DNA of 64,000 bases from Actinokineospora diospyrosa (GCF_024171925.1 NZ_JAMTCO010000014.1:146058-210057); one strand, 5' to 3'. Positions 28,277 through 39,000 are shown, numbered from the stretch's first letter. Made by a program: numbers and translations. Notes: generated by a model from the letters alone, not told the origin.

Positions 28277-29332
28277 CTAGTCGACCGACCAGGTCAGGGT
28301 CAGTGCTTCCTCGTCTGGGCGCGGGCTCCAGCGCACCGAGCTGATCACCGTCTGTTCCGGCACCACGTACACCGTGTGCCCGCTGGCGATCTCGCCCGGC
28401 TGCACCCCGATCCGGTGCGGTGGCCGCGACGACAGTGAGACCGGGGCCTTGGAGATCGACTGGCCGTCCGGGCTGACCAGCACCAGGTACAGGTCCGGCA
28501 GGGTCGCGAACGGCACCGTGCCCCGGTTGGTCAGCTCGGTGTGGACGACTATCGACCGTTCGCCTGGTTGCAACCGGTAGCCCGCGGCGGTGAAGAGGTA
28601 GTCGGCAGGGTCAACGACCTCGACGAGTTGGATCGCGAGTCGTTCACCTTCCAAACCGGACGTCTCTAGTGATGCTCCGACCTTGCCTTGCCGGGTAGCC
28701 CTTACCGCGGGTTGCGTGCGGTCCATAGGGCCACCGGCAGCGGGCTGGTCGCCGCGTGCCCAACTGGAACTCTGCGGCGGACCCCACATGCTGATCGGCT
28801 CGCTGACCGCGGGGAACGGCTGGCTGGGCGGACCCGTTGGCACCGGGAACGGCGTGCTCGGCGGACCCGTGCGGATCGGTCCGCTCGGCGGCTGCTGGTA
28901 CGCGTAAGGGTCCTGCTGCTGCGGCGGCGGGTACTGCGGCGCGACGGGCTGCTGTTGGTAGGGCTGGGCGTAGCCGGGCTGGGGCGGGTAACCCATCGGC
29001 GCGGACATGGGCGCTGACATGGGCGCGGACATCCGCGCCAGCGCGGCCCGCAGGCCGTTGGGGTCGCACTCGACGCCGACCAGCAGGGGGAGCCCCGAGC
29101 CGGACAGCGCCACCAACCGCGCGGCTGCCTCCCTGGGGTCCATGCCCAACCGCGCGGCGACCTCGTGCACCGCGGCCCGGCCCATCTCGGCCACAACACC
29201 GAGCAGGCGGGCGTCAACCGGATCCGTCACGCCCACGGACGCTACCCGGTCGCCCACCGGCCCGCCCCGGAAGCCGTGGCTGACGCGGCGGTCCTGGCCC
29301 TCGGTGATCATCCGCTCACCCGGGGCAGTCAC
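28277..29332 (-). CDS. Winged-helix / Pro-Gln-rich linker / beta-domain protein
   Basis: A 351-residue protein of unknown function. Residues about 30-95 look like a winged helix-turn-helix (VDARLLGVVAEMGRAAVHEV...GMDPREAAARLVAL). A linker rich in Pro, Gln, Tyr and Gly follows (about 100-210) with three consecutive MSAP units, and then a beta-rich C-terminal domain resembling a DUF4352-like sandwich (ERSIVVHTELTNRGTVPFAT...). There is no membrane segment or signal peptide. GTG 29332 overlaps the stop of the upstream kinase-like gene (GTGA); ATG 29311 is an alternative. The paired arrangement suggests joint expression. Confidence 0.65.
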   Translation of the reverse strand: MTAPGERMITEGQDRRVSHGFRGGPVGDRVASVGVTDPVDARLLGVVAEMGRAAVHEVAARLGMDPREAAARLVALSGSGLPLLVGVECDPNGLRAALARMSAPMSAPMSAPMGYPPQPGYAQPYQQQPVAPQYPPPQQQDPYAYQQPPSGPIRTGPPSTPFPVPTGPPSQPFPAVSEPISMWGPPQSSSWARGDQPAAGGPMDRTQPAVRATRQGKVGASLETSGLEGERLAIQLVEVVDPADYLFTAAGYRLQPGERSIVVHTELTNRGTVPFATLPDLYLVLVSPDGQSISKAPVSLSSRPPHRIGVQPGEIASGHTVYVVPEQTVISSVRWSPRPDEEALTLTWSVD

Positions 29333-29964
29333 CGCGGCGCGTCGTCGAGCACCGCGGGGTGGCGCGGGTCGTCCACCCGCACCCCGAGATCGGCGGTGTG
29401 CAGCGGCCGGACCTCGGCGTCGTAGCGGGCGAACGCGGGCAGCGCCCAGTGCTCGTCCTCGGGCAGCCGCCGGGCCAGCGCGGGCGCGGACAGCCACAGG
29501 TGCGCGGTCACGTCCAAGGGCAGCCCGCGGCCCAACAACAACTCGCCGTCGATCAGCACCACCCCGCCCGGCGGCAGGACGACGTACTCGGCGCGGGTGG
29601 CTCTATCCGTGGTGGCATTCCACAACGCGGGGAGAACCTTGCCGGTCCCACCTACGCCGAGTGGCGCAAGGACCTCGCGCCGCAATCCGCCCTCGTCGAG
29701 CCAGAGCTCGTACCGCGCGTCCGGGTCCCGCTTGCCGCGTTCAAACCGCAACGAGGCGGGGCGCAGGAAGTCCGCCGCCGACACCCGCAGCACCGGGTGG
29801 CCCAGCACCCGCAGCCGCTCGCCGACCGCGTCGGCCAGCTCACCCGGCGCGCTCGGCGGCGCGCCGTCGACCGCGACCCCGGCCCACCCGGCCCCGGCTC
29901 GGGAGTGGACCATCGCGGTCAGCTCATCGGCCACCACGTCGGGTGACACCGGGCGCAAACGCAT
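29329..29964 (-). CDS. Uridine kinase-like P-loop-fold protein lacking the Walker A lysine
   Basis: A 211-residue protein with the layout of the uridine kinase/phosphoribulokinase family. The usual GxxGxGK(S/T) loop is replaced by VAVDGAPPSAPGELADAV, with neither the Lys nor the Thr. Downstream family-like parts are kept: VLRVSAADFLRPASLRFERG (D and R), GGVVLIDGELLLGRGLP and WALPAFARYDAEV. It may therefore bind a nucleoside or phosphosugar without acting as a normal kinase. It is divergent from dnaE (129 bp) and overlaps the next gene by four bases. Confidence 0.78.
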   Translation of the reverse strand: MRLRPVSPDVVADELTAMVHSRAGAGWAGVAVDGAPPSAPGELADAVGERLRVLGHPVLRVSAADFLRPASLRFERGKRDPDARYELWLDEGGLRREVLAPLGVGGTGKVLPALWNATTDRATRAEYVVLPPGGVVLIDGELLLGRGLPLDVTAHLWLSAPALARRLPEDEHWALPAFARYDAEVRPLHTADLGVRVDDPRHPAVLDDAPR

Positions 29965-30093
29965 GCCCCCACTCTGCCCCCTCGACCGACCCGCGATCAC
30001 CCGCGGGCCCGGTTTCCCAGTGGTAGCAAGAACTTCCGGCGAGTCGCGCACCCAACGCGCCGGGTTGACGGTGCGGGTCGCTAGGGTGGCCGG

Positions 30094-33000
30094 GTGGCTG
30101 ACTCCTTCGCTCATCTTCACGTGCACACCGAGTACTCGATGCTCGACGGAGCGGCCAAGCTCAAGGACATGTTCGCCGAGTGCGAGCGGCTCGGCATGAC
30201 CTCGGTGGCCATCACCGACCACGGCCACACCAACGGCATCTACGACTTCTTCCGCCAGGCGACCGCCGCGGGCATCAAGCCGGTGCTGGGCATCGAGGCC
30301 TACATCGCGCCGGAGTCGCGCTTCAGCAAGGAGCGGGTCCGCTGGGGCGACCCGAGCCAGAAGTCCGACGACCTGTCCGGTTCGGGTGCCTTCACCCACC
30401 AGACGATCTGGGCGCGCAACGCCACCGGCCTGGCCAACCTGATGAAGCTGTCCAGCCTCGCCTCCATGGAGGGCCAGCTCGGCAAGTGGCCGCGGATGGA
30501 CCGCGAGCTGATCGCCCAGCACTCCGAGGGCCTGATGGCGACCACGGGGTGCCCCTCCGGCGACGTGCAGACCCGGCTGCGGCTCGGCCACGAGAAGGAG
30601 GCCCTGGAGGCCGCCGCCGCCTGGCGCGACATCTACGGCAAGGACTACTTCTCGGTCGAGCTGATGGACCACGGCCTGTCGATCGAGTCGCGGGTGCGCG
30701 GCGGGCTGGTCGACATCGGCCGCAAGCTCGACATCCCGTTCGTGGTGACCAACGACTCGCACTACACCTACAAGTCCGACAGCTCCGCGCACGACGCGCT
30801 GCTGTGCGTGCAGACCGCGAGCACCCTGCAGGACCCGAACCGGTTCCGCTTCGACGGCGACGGCTACTACCTGAAGTCGCCCGACGAGATGCGCGCGGTC
30901 GACTCGTCGGACCCGTGGCAGGAGGGCTGCCGCAACACGCTGCTGGTCGCCGAGAAGGTCGACACGACCGGCATGTTCGAGTTCCGCAACCTCATGCCGC
31001 GCTTCCCGATCCCGGACGGCAAGAGCGAGGACGAGTACTTCCGCGAGCAGGTGTGGGAGGGGATGCGCCGCCGCTTCCCCGAGGGCGTCGACGAGGTGCA
31101 CACCAAGCAGGTCGAGTTCGAGATCGGCGTCATCCTGCAGATGGGCTTCCCGGCCTACTTCCTGGTGGTCGCCGACCTGATCCAGTGGGCGAAGAACAAC
31201 GGCATCCGGGTCGGTCCCGGCCGCGGTTCGGCCGCGGGCGCGCTGATCGCCTACGCGATGGGCATCACCGACCTGGACCCGCTGGCGCACGGGCTGATCT
31301 TCGAGCGCTTCCTCAACCCGGACCGGGTCAGCCCGCCCGACATCGACATCGACTTCGACGAGCGCCGCCGCGGCGACGTCATCCGCTACACCACCGAGAA
31401 GTGGGGCGCCGACAAGGTCGCCCAGGTGATCACCTTCGGCACGATCAAGGCGAAGGCGGCGATCAAGGACTCCGCCCGGGTGCTCTACGGCCAGCCCGGC
31501 TACGCCATCGCCGACAAGATCTCCAAGGCGTACCCGCCCGCGGTCATGGCCAAGGACATCCCGCTCAACGGCCTGTTCGACCCCAGCCACAAGCGCTACG
31601 CCGAGGCCACCGAGATCCGCGAGCTCTACAACAGCGACCCGCAGGTCAAGGAGATCATCGACACCGGGCGCGGCCTGGAGGGCCTGATCCGCAACGCGGG
31701 CGTGCACGCCTGCGCGGTGATCCTCTCGGCCGAGCCGCTGATGGAGACCATCCCGCTGTGGAAGCGGCCGCAGGACGGCTCGATCATCACCCAGTTCGAC
31801 TACCCGACCTGCGAGTCGCTCGGCCTGCTGAAGATGGACTTCCTCGGCCTGCGCAACCTGACGGTCATCGACGACGCGCTGCGCAACATCGAGCGCAACG
31901 GCAAACCGGTGCCCGACCTGGAAACCCTGAGCCTGGACGACAAGAACACCTACGAGCTGCTCTCCCGCGGCGACACCCTCGGGGTGTTCCAGCTCGACGG
32001 CGGCCCCATGCGCGACCTGCTGCGGCTCATGCGCCCCGACAACTTCGAGGACATCTCCGCGGTCGGCGCGCTCTACCGGCCGGGCCCGATGGGCGCCAAG
32101 TCGCACACCAACTACGCGCTGCGCAAGAACAAGCAGCAGGAGATCACCCCGATCCACCCGTCGCTGGCCGAGGCGCTCGAAGACATCCTCGGCACGACCT
32201 ACGGCCTGATCGTGTACCAGGAGCAGGTCATGGCCATCGCGCAGAAGCTGGCGGGCTACACGCTCGGCCAAGCGGACCTGCTGCGCCGGGCGATGGGCAA
32301 GAAGAAGAAGGAGGTCCTGGACGCGGAGTTCGTCAACTTCTCCGGCGGCATGGAGAAGAACGGCTACCCGAAGGACGCGATCAAGACCCTCTGGGACATC
32401 CTCGTCCCGTTCGCCGACTACGCGTTCAACAAGGCGCACTCGGCCGCGTACGGGCTGGTCTCGTACTGGACGGCCTACCTGAAGGCGAACTACCCGGCCG
32501 AGTACATGGCCGGTCTGCTCACCAGCGTCCGCGACGACAAGGACAAGGCCGCGGTCTACCTGTCGGAGTGCCGCCGGATGGGCATCACGGTGCTGCCGCC
32601 GGACGTCAACGAGTCGGAGAAGGACTTCGCCCCGGTCGGCCACGACATCCGCTTCGGCCTCGGCGCGATCCGCAACGTCGGCGCCAACGTGGTCGACTCG
32701 ATCATCAAGGCGCGCGCGGAGAAGGGCGAGTTCGTCGACTTCTCCGACTACCTGCGCAAGGTCGACGCCTCGGGCTGCAACAAGAAGGTCGTCGAATCGC
32801 TGATCAAGTCCGGCGCGTTCGACTCGCTCAAGCACCCGCGCAAGGGCTTGTTCCTGATCCACACCGACGCCATCGACGCCATCATGGAGACCAAGAAGGC
32901 GGAGGCGGTCGGCCAGTTCGACCTGTTCGGCGCCGCGGGCGGGGCCGACGAGAGCGTGTCGAGCGTCTTCGACGTGCGGGTGCCCGACGACCTGTGGGAG

Positions 33001-33627
33001 ACCAAGCACCAGTTGGCGCTGGAGCGGGAGATGCTGGGCCTCTACGTCTCCGGGCACCCGCTCAACGGCGTCGAGCACATCCTCAGCTCCCAGTCCGACA
33101 CCACCATCGCGGCCATCCTCGAGGGCAACATCCCCGACGGCGCCCAGGTCGTGATCGGCGGCATCCTCGCCTCGGTCAACCGCAGGGTGAACCGCAACGG
33201 CGAGTCGTGGGCGTCGGCGCAGCTGGAGGACCTGGCCGGTGGCATCGAGGCGCTGTTCTTCCCCAAGACCTACGCGGTGGTCGGGATGGGGGTGCTGGAG
33301 GACGCGATCGTGCTGGTCAAGGCGCGCGTCGCCAAGCGCGAGGACCGCATCTCGCTGATCGCCAACGACCTCGCGGTGCCGGACCTGTCCAACGCCGCGG
33401 GCGCCCCGTTCCGGCTGAGCATGGCGGCGACCAAGTGCACGCCCCCGCTGGTCGCCCAGCTCAAGGACGTGCTGGGGGCCTACCCGGGCACCACCGAGGT
33501 GCACCTCAAGCTGATCAACGGCCCGCGGCAGACCCTGCTGCGCCTCGACGACGCGCTGCGGGTCACCCCGTCGCCGTCGCTGATGGGCGACCTGAAGGCG
33601 TTGCTCGGTCCGGGTTGCCTTTCCTGA
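30094..33627 (+). CDS. dnaE: DNA polymerase III alpha subunit
   Basis: The replicative polymerase (C-family, DnaE1 type). The 1177-residue protein begins with a PHP domain ([26 protein letters not shown]). The palm carries [17 protein letters not shown] and the catalytic aspartates in [13 protein letters not shown]. Fingers ([20 protein letters not shown]), a helix-hairpin-helix region and an OB-fold near 1000-1090 follow. Length and domain order match the mycobacterial DnaE1. GTG 30094 begins [10 protein letters not shown], the usual N-terminus. No operon partner is seen. Confidence 0.97.
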   Translation: MADSFAHLHVHTEYSMLDGAAKLKDMFAECERLGMTSVAITDHGHTNGIYDFFRQATAAGIKPVLGIEAYIAPESRFSKERVRWGDPSQKSDDLSGSGAFTHQTIWARNATGLANLMKLSSLASMEGQLGKWPRMDRELIAQHSEGLMATTGCPSGDVQTRLRLGHEKEALEAAAAWRDIYGKDYFSVELMDHGLSIESRVRGGLVDIGRKLDIPFVVTNDSHYTYKSDSSAHDALLCVQTASTLQDPNRFRFDGDGYYLKSPDEMRAVDSSDPWQEGCRNTLLVAEKVDTTGMFEFRNLMPRFPIPDGKSEDEYFREQVWEGMRRRFPEGVDEVHTKQVEFEIGVILQMGFPAYFLVVADLIQWAKNNGIRVGPGRGSAAGALIAYAMGITDLDPLAHGLIFERFLNPDRVSPPDIDIDFDERRRGDVIRYTTEKWGADKVAQVITFGTIKAKAAIKDSARVLYGQPGYAIADKISKAYPPAVMAKDIPLNGLFDPSHKRYAEATEIRELYNSDPQVKEIIDTGRGLEGLIRNAGVHACAVILSAEPLMETIPLWKRPQDGSIITQFDYPTCESLGLLKMDFLGLRNLTVIDDALRNIERNGKPVPDLETLSLDDKNTYELLSRGDTLGVFQLDGGPMRDLLRLMRPDNFEDISAVGALYRPGPMGAKSHTNYALRKNKQQEITPIHPSLAEALEDILGTTYGLIVYQEQVMAIAQKLAGYTLGQADLLRRAMGKKKKEVLDAEFVNFSGGMEKNGYPKDAIKTLWDILVPFADYAFNKAHSAAYGLVSYWTAYLKANYPAEYMAGLLTSVRDDKDKAAVYLSECRRMGITVLPPDVNESEKDFAPVGHDIRFGLGAIRNVGANVVDSIIKARAEKGEFVDFSDYLRKVDASGCNKKVVESLIKSGAFDSLKHPRKGLFLIHTDAIDAIMETKKAEAVGQFDLFGAAGGADESVSSVFDVRVPDDLWETKHQLALEREMLGLYVSGHPLNGVEHILSSQSDTTIAAILEGNIPDGAQVVIGGILASVNRRVNRNGESWASAQLEDLAGGIEALFFPKTYAVVGMGVLEDAIVLVKARVAKREDRISLIANDLAVPDLSNAAGAPFRLSMAATKCTPPLVAQLKDVLGAYPGTTEVHLKLINGPRQTLLRLDDALRVTPSPSLMGDLKALLGPGCLS

Positions 33628-33679
33628 CCCCCGGTGTGATCGCGGGTACGGTGGGTGGTGAGCTCACCTAGGGGGAACA

Positions 33680-34903
33680 GTGACCGTTGAGGATGAGGCG
33701 GTCCGCATCGGCGCGGACTTCTTCCAGGACCCGCACCGGCTCTACAGCGAGCTCCGGCGCACCGGCCCGGTGCGCCGGGTCGTGCTGCCGCGCGGGGTGC
33801 TGGGCTGGCTGGTCACCCGGCACGCCGACGCCAAAGCGGTGCTGTCGGACCCGAGGCTCAGCAAGGACTTCGTGCGGGCCGGGGAGTTGCTGGAGCGCAA
33901 CCGCGAACCGGGCAGCCCGCGGCCGGAGTTCGGCGAAGAACTCCAGGCGCACATGCTCAACATGGACCCGCCCGACCACACCCGGCTGCGCAAGCTGGTG
34001 AACAAGGCGTTCACCGTGCGCGGCGTCGGTCACCTGCGCCCCCGGGTCGAGCAGATCACCGAGTCGCTGCTGGAGGCCATCGCCGAGGCCGACGAGGTCG
34101 ACCTCATCCCGGCGCTCGCCTTCCCCGTCCCGATGACGGTGATCTGCGAGCTGCTCGGCGTCCCGGCGGCCGACCGCGAGGCCTTCGGCGGCTGGACCCG
34201 GGTCCTGCTGTCCACCTCGGCCAGCACGGTGGAGATCACCGAGGCCGGGGTCGCGGTCGGCGCGTACGTGATGGAGCTGATCGAGTCCAAGCGGTCGGCG
34301 CCCGCCGAGGACCTGCTGACGGCGCTGGTCGAGGCCCGCGAGGACGGCGACCGGCTCAGCGAGAACGAACTGCTGTCGATGACCTTCCTGCTGCTGCTGG
34401 CAGGCCACGAGACCACGGTGAACCTCATCGCGAACGGCGTGCTGTCGCTGCTGCGGGCACCGGCGCAAGCGGCGGCGCTGCGGGCGAACCCGGCCCTGTT
34501 GCCGCGCGCGGTGGAGGAGTTCCTCCGCTTCGAGAGCCCGGTCAACACCGCGACGATGCGGTACACGACCGAGCCCGTCGTGGTGGCGGGAGTGGAGATC
34601 CCGGCGGACGAGTTCGTCGTGGTCGCCATCGGCTCGGCCAACCGGGACGCGGCCGCCTTCCCCGACCCGGACACCGTCGACATCGAACGCGAGCTCAACG
34701 CCCACCTGGCCTTCGGCCACGGCATCCACTACTGCGTCGGCGCGCCGCTGGCCAGGATGGAGGCCGAGGTGGCCATCGGCGGCCTGCTGGCCAGGTTCCC
34801 CGACCTGGCGCTGACCGGAACCCCGTTGCAGTGGCGGGAAAGCACCATCATCCGCGGGCTGCACTCCCTGCCGGTCCGCCTCGGTCGCACACCGGCCCAG
34901 TAG
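33680..34903 (+). CDS. Cytochrome P450 (CYP107-like)
   Basis: A soluble 407-residue class I P450. Visible are the I-helix LLLAGHETTVNLI, the ExxR pair in VEEFLRFESPV, and the heme loop FGHGIHYCVGAPLARME with Cys about 352 as thiolate ligand. Bacterial CYPs of this type hydroxylate macrolides, terpenes or other small molecules. No biosynthetic neighbours, ferredoxin or reductase lie nearby, so the substrate is open. The GTG start follows AGGGGGAACA. Confidence 0.92.
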   Translation: MTVEDEAVRIGADFFQDPHRLYSELRRTGPVRRVVLPRGVLGWLVTRHADAKAVLSDPRLSKDFVRAGELLERNREPGSPRPEFGEELQAHMLNMDPPDHTRLRKLVNKAFTVRGVGHLRPRVEQITESLLEAIAEADEVDLIPALAFPVPMTVICELLGVPAADREAFGGWTRVLLSTSASTVEITEAGVAVGAYVMELIESKRSAPAEDLLTALVEAREDGDRLSENELLSMTFLLLLAGHETTVNLIANGVLSLLRAPAQAAALRANPALLPRAVEEFLRFESPVNTATMRYTTEPVVVAGVEIPADEFVVVAIGSANRDAAAFPDPDTVDIERELNAHLAFGHGIHYCVGAPLARMEAEVAIGGLLARFPDLALTGTPLQWRESTIIRGLHSLPVRLGRTPAQ

Positions 34904-34952
34904 GCCGGTTGTACGGTGATCAGGCAGCGGGTCTAGAGCCGCAGAACGGCGC

Positions 34953-35693
34953 TTAGGAGAAGTCGAGGGTGATGTACTCGTACTCGCCGCCGTCGATCAC
35001 CTGGTTGAAGTCGCTGTCGCGCCACACGACCAGGTAGAGGTCCTCGTGGACGTCTTGCAGCGGAACCAGTGACTCCTTGCTCGGTTCGTACACGCCGGTC
35101 GGGAACTCGGTCAGCCGCGTCGGTTTCGGGTCGTCCAAGCGGGAGTAGTACACACTGGACTTCTTGTTGTCCGCTTCCTCCGCGCGCTGGCTGCCGATGG
35201 CGTTGAAGGTGCCGCCATCGGACATGAACAGCGTCGCGCTGCCGCGTCCGGTGTCGACGTGGCCGCGGCCGAAGTGGAAGGGAGCGTCATAGGGCTCCCC
35301 CTTCGTGTTCGTGCCGTCCTTGATGGAGAAGCTCGAGTCGTCCTTCTTGGCCTCTATGTAGAGGCCATCATCGGGCTCTAGGGCAGGGAAGCGGATCTCG
35401 AACGGCGCGGACTTCAGCGTGACCCTGACCCGGCTCACCAAGCCCTCGACGTCGACGCTGATGTCCTTCATGGTCGCCGCGCGGTCGTCCTGCCAGAACG
35501 ACAAGCCCAGGTCCGGGGTCCTGCTGAGGTCCGACGGTTCCCGCTCGTCCGGCGAGCCCGGGATGGCGATGATCGCGACCACCAGCGCGGCGACCGCGAT
35601 CAGGGCGCTGAACGCGGCCACGATGCCGTTCATCGACAACCACCACGCCGCGCTCGTCCACGCCTTGGCCGCGACGGCCTTGCGCTGCTTCAC
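34953..35693 (-). CDS. Single-pass membrane protein of unknown function
   Basis: A 246-residue protein with a short basic cytoplasmic start (KQRKAVAAKAWTSAAWW), one membrane helix (about 20-46, GIVAAFSALIAVAALVVAIIA), and a polar extracytoplasmic domain rich in Asp, Ser and Lys with beta-strand-like stretches (VSRVRVTLKSAPFEIRFPAL, EDLYLVVWRDSDFN). No cysteines or known motif are seen. It stands alone between the P450 and another unknown gene. The reverse GTG at 35693 is the first start before the helix. Confidence 0.6.
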   Translation of the reverse strand: MKQRKAVAAKAWTSAAWWLSMNGIVAAFSALIAVAALVVAIIAIPGSPDEREPSDLSRTPDLGLSFWQDDRAATMKDISVDVEGLVSRVRVTLKSAPFEIRFPALEPDDGLYIEAKKDDSSFSIKDGTNTKGEPYDAPFHFGRGHVDTGRGSATLFMSDGGTFNAIGSQRAEEADNKKSSVYYSRLDDPKPTRLTEFPTGVYEPSKESLVPLQDVHEDLYLVVWRDSDFNQVIDGGEYEYITLDFS

Positions 35694-35934
35694 CGGGTCG
35701 TCACCGACGGCGTGCGTACTTCGACCACTAAGGCCATCCCGGAGTCAGGTGTGGGTTGTTCGTCGCCACTCGTATCACCCGACACCGGCACGGCGTGTCG
35801 TGATCGCGCCGGGTGTCACCCCTACGGAGTAGTCGCCCCGGTGCGCGCCACCCGACCCGGCAGTCGCGACGTCGGGGGGTTGACATGGGTCGTCAATACC
35901 GTGTTTCCGGGGTGGCGTTGGGTACCGTGGCCCG

Positions 35935-36645
35935 GTGCGGGGGCGTGATGAGCAGGTGACAGGTGGGGTGGTGGCTGCCCGGTTGCGGGCGGTCCGGCCG
36001 CACCTCGCGCTGGTGACCGCCGGTGGGCCGGTGGCGGGGGGCGTGGCGACGGCGGTGCTCGGTGGCTGGTTGCCCGGGCTCGTGGTGCCGGTGCTCCTGC
36101 TGGCGGCGGGGGTCGCGTACTTCCGCAGTCGACGGTTCCGGCCCCGGCGGTGGCCGACGGCGGGCGCGGTGCTCGGGGCGCTCAGCGGTGCCTACCTCGC
36201 GACCACGACCCCCTGGTTGTCGCCGACCGCGGTCCTCTTCGGACTCGGTGGCTGGGTGGTCGCGCGTCGGGCGCGCGAGAGCGTGTTGCAGCCGTACACC
36301 CCGGAATTGGCGGACTCCCCGGTCGAGGTCCCCTGGCAGGCGCGGGGGGCGCGCGGGCTGGAACTGCTCGTGTCGCACGACCGCATCACCCTGTCCGGCG
36401 GGCGGGGGCCCTTCCGCCTGGTGCGGCCGATGGTGGCGTTGAGCGGCGTCGGCTCGGTCGAGCAGGTGATGGTCGCCCGGCGGGCGACGTTGCCGGTGCC
36501 GGGGGTGGGGGAGTTGCGGGTCACGGTGACGCCCGGCCCCGCGGTGCGGATCACGGTGCCACCGGGGGAGTGGATCGTGCCGACCGACCACGGCCGCGAG
36601 ATCGCCCGCTTGGTCGCCCGCCGCAAGGAACTCGCCGGGGCCTAG
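35935..36645 (+). CDS. Membrane protein of unknown function
   Basis: A 236-residue protein. Four hydrophobic segments within the first 110 residues (LALVTAGGPVAGGVATAVLGG, LVVPVLLLAAGVAYF, GAVLGALSGAYLA, SPTAVLFGLGGWVVAR) are followed by a soluble beta-rich C-terminal domain (LELLVSHDRITLSGGRGPFR...). No known family is recognised. Start GTG 35935 or GTG 35956. A TTGACA at 35880-35885 may be its -35 element, though no good -10 follows. Confidence 0.55.
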   Translation: MRGRDEQVTGGVVAARLRAVRPHLALVTAGGPVAGGVATAVLGGWLPGLVVPVLLLAAGVAYFRSRRFRPRRWPTAGAVLGALSGAYLATTTPWLSPTAVLFGLGGWVVARRARESVLQPYTPELADSPVEVPWQARGARGLELLVSHDRITLSGGRGPFRLVRPMVALSGVGSVEQVMVARRATLPVPGVGELRVTVTPGPAVRITVPPGEWIVPTDHGREIARLVARRKELAGA

Positions 36646-36702
36646 TCCCCGGCGCGAGGGGGCGGGCGGTGGGCGGGATCGGTCACTGCTTAGCCTGCGG
36701 AC

Positions 36703-37971
36703 GTGACTCCCGATGAGCTGGTCGCGCTGGACCGCGCCCACGTGTGGCACCCGTACGGTCCGATGCCGGGCACCCAGCAGCCCCTGGTGGTGGACTCGGC
36801 GGAGGGGGTTCGCCTCCGCCTCGCCGACGGGCGCGAGCTGGTCGACGGGATGTCGTCGTGGTGGGCGGCGATCCACGGGTACCGGCACCCGGTGCTGGAC
36901 GCGGCCGTGACCGGTCAGCTCGGCCGGATGAGCCACGTCATGTTCGGCGGTCTCACCCACGAACCGGCGGTGCGGCTGGCCGCCCGGCTGGTGGAGATCA
37001 CCCCGGAGCCCCTGCGGCACGTCTTCCTGTGCGACTCCGGATCCGTCGGCGTCGAGGTCGCGATCAAGATGGCGCTGCAGCACTGGCGCTCGGTCGGCGA
37101 CACCCGCAAGACCAAGCTGCTCACCTGGCGCGGCGGCTACCACGGCGACACGTTCAACCCGATGAGCGTGTGCGACCCCGAGGGCGGCATGCACAGCCTG
37201 TGGCGCGGCGTCCTGCCCGTCCAGGTCTTCGCCGACGCGCCGCCTGCCGCCTTCGACCACGACTACGTCGCCCAGCTCGCCGAGCTCATCGAGACCCACG
37301 CCGACGAGCTCGCCGCGGTCATCGTCGAGCCGGTGGTCCAGGGCGCGGGTGGCATGCGCTTCCACGACCCGCGCTACCTGCACGTGCTGCGCGAGCTCAC
37401 CCTCGCCAACGACGTCCTGCTGATCTTCGACGAGATCGCCACCGGGTTCGGCCGCACCGGCGAGCTGTTCGCCGCCGACCACGCCGGGATCAGCCCGGAC
37501 ATCCTGTGCGTGGGCAAGGCCCTCACCGGCGGCTACCTCAGCATGGCCGCCACCCTGTGCACCGCCCGCGTCGCCGACGGCATCTCCCGCGGCGAGGTCC
37601 CGGTCCTGGCGCACGGCCCGACGTTCATGGGCAACCCGCTCGCCGCCGCCGTGGCCCTCGCCTCGGTCGACCTGCTGCTCGCGGGCGACTGGAAGGGCAC
37701 CGTGAAGCGCATCGAGGCCGAACTCACCCACGGCCTGGCCCCGGCCCGCGACCTCCCCGGCGTCCGCGACGTCCGAGTGCTTGGCGCGATCGGCGTCGTC
37801 CAACTCGACCACCCCGTGGACATGACCGCCGCGACAGCCGCAGCAGTGGCGGCCGGGGTATGGCTCCGCCCCTTCCGCGACCTCGTTTACACGATGCCCC
37901 CGTTTGTCAGCACCACCGAGGACATCGCGACTATCACCGCGGGTGTACTCGCCGCGGCTGCGGCAGGCTAA
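36703..37971 (+). CDS. bioA: Adenosylmethionine--8-amino-7-oxononanoate aminotransferase
   Basis: BioA converts 8-amino-7-oxononanoate to 7,8-diaminononanoate using SAM as amino donor in biotin synthesis. The 422-residue class III aminotransferase has [51 protein letters not shown] and the PLP lysine in [15 protein letters not shown]. Its stop overlaps the stop of the convergent glutaredoxin gene (CTAA shared). bioD and bioB follow; no bioF lies in the window, unlike the mycobacterial bioA-bioF-bioD order. Confidence 0.95.
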   Translation: MTPDELVALDRAHVWHPYGPMPGTQQPLVVDSAEGVRLRLADGRELVDGMSSWWAAIHGYRHPVLDAAVTGQLGRMSHVMFGGLTHEPAVRLAARLVEITPEPLRHVFLCDSGSVGVEVAIKMALQHWRSVGDTRKTKLLTWRGGYHGDTFNPMSVCDPEGGMHSLWRGVLPVQVFADAPPAAFDHDYVAQLAELIETHADELAAVIVEPVVQGAGGMRFHDPRYLHVLRELTLANDVLLIFDEIATGFGRTGELFAADHAGISPDILCVGKALTGGYLSMAATLCTARVADGISRGEVPVLAHGPTFMGNPLAAAVALASVDLLLAGDWKGTVKRIEAELTHGLAPARDLPGVRDVRVLGAIGVVQLDHPVDMTAATAAAVAAGVWLRPFRDLVYTMPPFVSTTEDIATITAGVLAAAAAG

Positions 37972-38210
37972 GAGAGGGCTGCGGCCAGTTCGGTGGTTGT
38001 TGGCTCTACCAGGATCTCGCCACCGGGTAGAACCACCACTGGGATCTCTTGCCGCCCACCCGCCAAAGCGATAGCGCGTTCTCGGGCAGCGTCGTCGTGC
38101 TCGACGTTGATCTCGGTGAAGGGGACCGCGTTGGCGGTGAGCCAGGACTTGGCGCGCCTGCAATCACCGCACCACTCGGCGCTGTAGATCACCACGGGTT
38201 CGTTGGTCAC
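37968..38210 (-). CDS. Glutaredoxin-like protein (mycoredoxin type)
   Basis: An 80-residue thioredoxin-fold protein, [20 protein letters not shown] at the start, with the redox pair CGDC and the cis-Pro in [10 protein letters not shown]. Size and sequence fit the mycoredoxin/glutaredoxin-like family that reduces mycothiol mixed disulfides in actinobacteria. It sits in reverse orientation between bioA and bioD, where bioF would be expected. Its promoter region is shared with bioD (73 bp). Confidence 0.88.
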   Translation of the reverse strand: MTNEPVVIYSAEWCGDCRRAKSWLTANAVPFTEINVEHDDAARERAIALAGGRQEIPVVVLPGGEILVEPTTTELAAALS

Positions 38211-38283
38211 GCTCCCGACCCTAACCCCAGTCGTGACCCGGTCGGGGTTCTCCGTTCAGCACCGGCCGCTAGCCTGTCTGCCC

Positions 38284-39000
38284 GTGAGTGTCCTCGTGAT
38301 CACCGGGACCGGCACCGGCGTCGGCAAGACCGTCGTCACCGCCGGGATCGCCGCGCTCGCCGCGGCCAACGGCCAGCGGGTCGCCGTGCTCAAACCGGCG
38401 CAGACCGGGGTCGGGGCCGCCGAACCCGGCGACGTCGACGAGGTCCGCGCCCGGGTCGCCGGGATCACCACCCGCGAACTGCGCCGCTTCCCCGACCCGC
38501 TCGCCCCCGACACCGCGGCCCGCCGGGTCGGCATGCCGCCGGTGCGCCCGTCGGAGGTCGCCGGGGTGGCGGTGGAGCTCGACCACGGCCACGACCTGGT
38601 GCTCGTCGAGGGCGCGGGCGGTCTGCTGGTGCGGTTCGACCCCGACGGCGGCACGCTCGCCGACGTCGCCTGGGCCCTGGGCGCCCCGGTCGTCATCGTC
38701 GCCCAGGCTGGGCTCGGGACGCTCAACGCCACCGCGCTGACCGCCGAGGCGCTGCGCCGCCGCGGGGTCGTGTGCACCGGGGTGGTCATCGGCGACTGGC
38801 CCGACGCGCCCGACTTGGCCGCGCGGTGCAACATCGATGACCTGCCGGTCGTCGCCCAAGCCCCGTTGATCGGCGCCGTCCCCGAGCGCGCGGGCGAGCT
38901 CGACCCGGTGGCCTTCGCGCAGGTCGCCAGGGCCGCGCTCGGGCCGGTGCTGGGCGGCACCTTCGACGCCAAGGACTTCGCCGACACGCACCCGGCGTGA
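38284..39000 (+). CDS. bioD: Dethiobiotin synthetase
   Basis: BioD makes dethiobiotin from diaminononanoate, CO2 and ATP. The 238-residue protein starts VSVLVITGTGTGVGKTVVTA with the P-loop GTGVGKT, has KPAQTG, ELRRFPDPLAPD and VEGAGGLLVRFD. GTG 38284 gives the standard N-terminus. It is followed by 125 bp and then bioB. Confidence 0.94.
   Translation: MSVLVITGTGTGVGKTVVTAGIAALAAANGQRVAVLKPAQTGVGAAEPGDVDEVRARVAGITTRELRRFPDPLAPDTAARRVGMPPVRPSEVAGVAVELDHGHDLVLVEGAGGLLVRFDPDGGTLADVAWALGAPVVIVAQAGLGTLNATALTAEALRRRGVVCTGVVIGDWPDAPDLAARCNIDDLPVVAQAPLIGAVPERAGELDPVAFAQVARAALGPVLGGTFDAKDFADTHPA

Noticed and set aside
29965..33504. Long reverse-strand open frame antisense to dnaE that runs into the uridine-kinase-like gene
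   Set aside because: Its upstream part is His/Asp/Val-rich antisense of dnaE; only the last 211 residues from ATG 29964 are a real protein.
30180..33671. Very long alternative open frame within dnaE
   Set aside because: It is a low-complexity Arg/Pro/Gly reading caused by GC bias; the dnaE frame has all family motifs.
35880..35934. TTGACA as a promoter of the 35935 gene
   Set aside because: No acceptable -10 hexamer at proper spacing, so not listed as a feature of its own.
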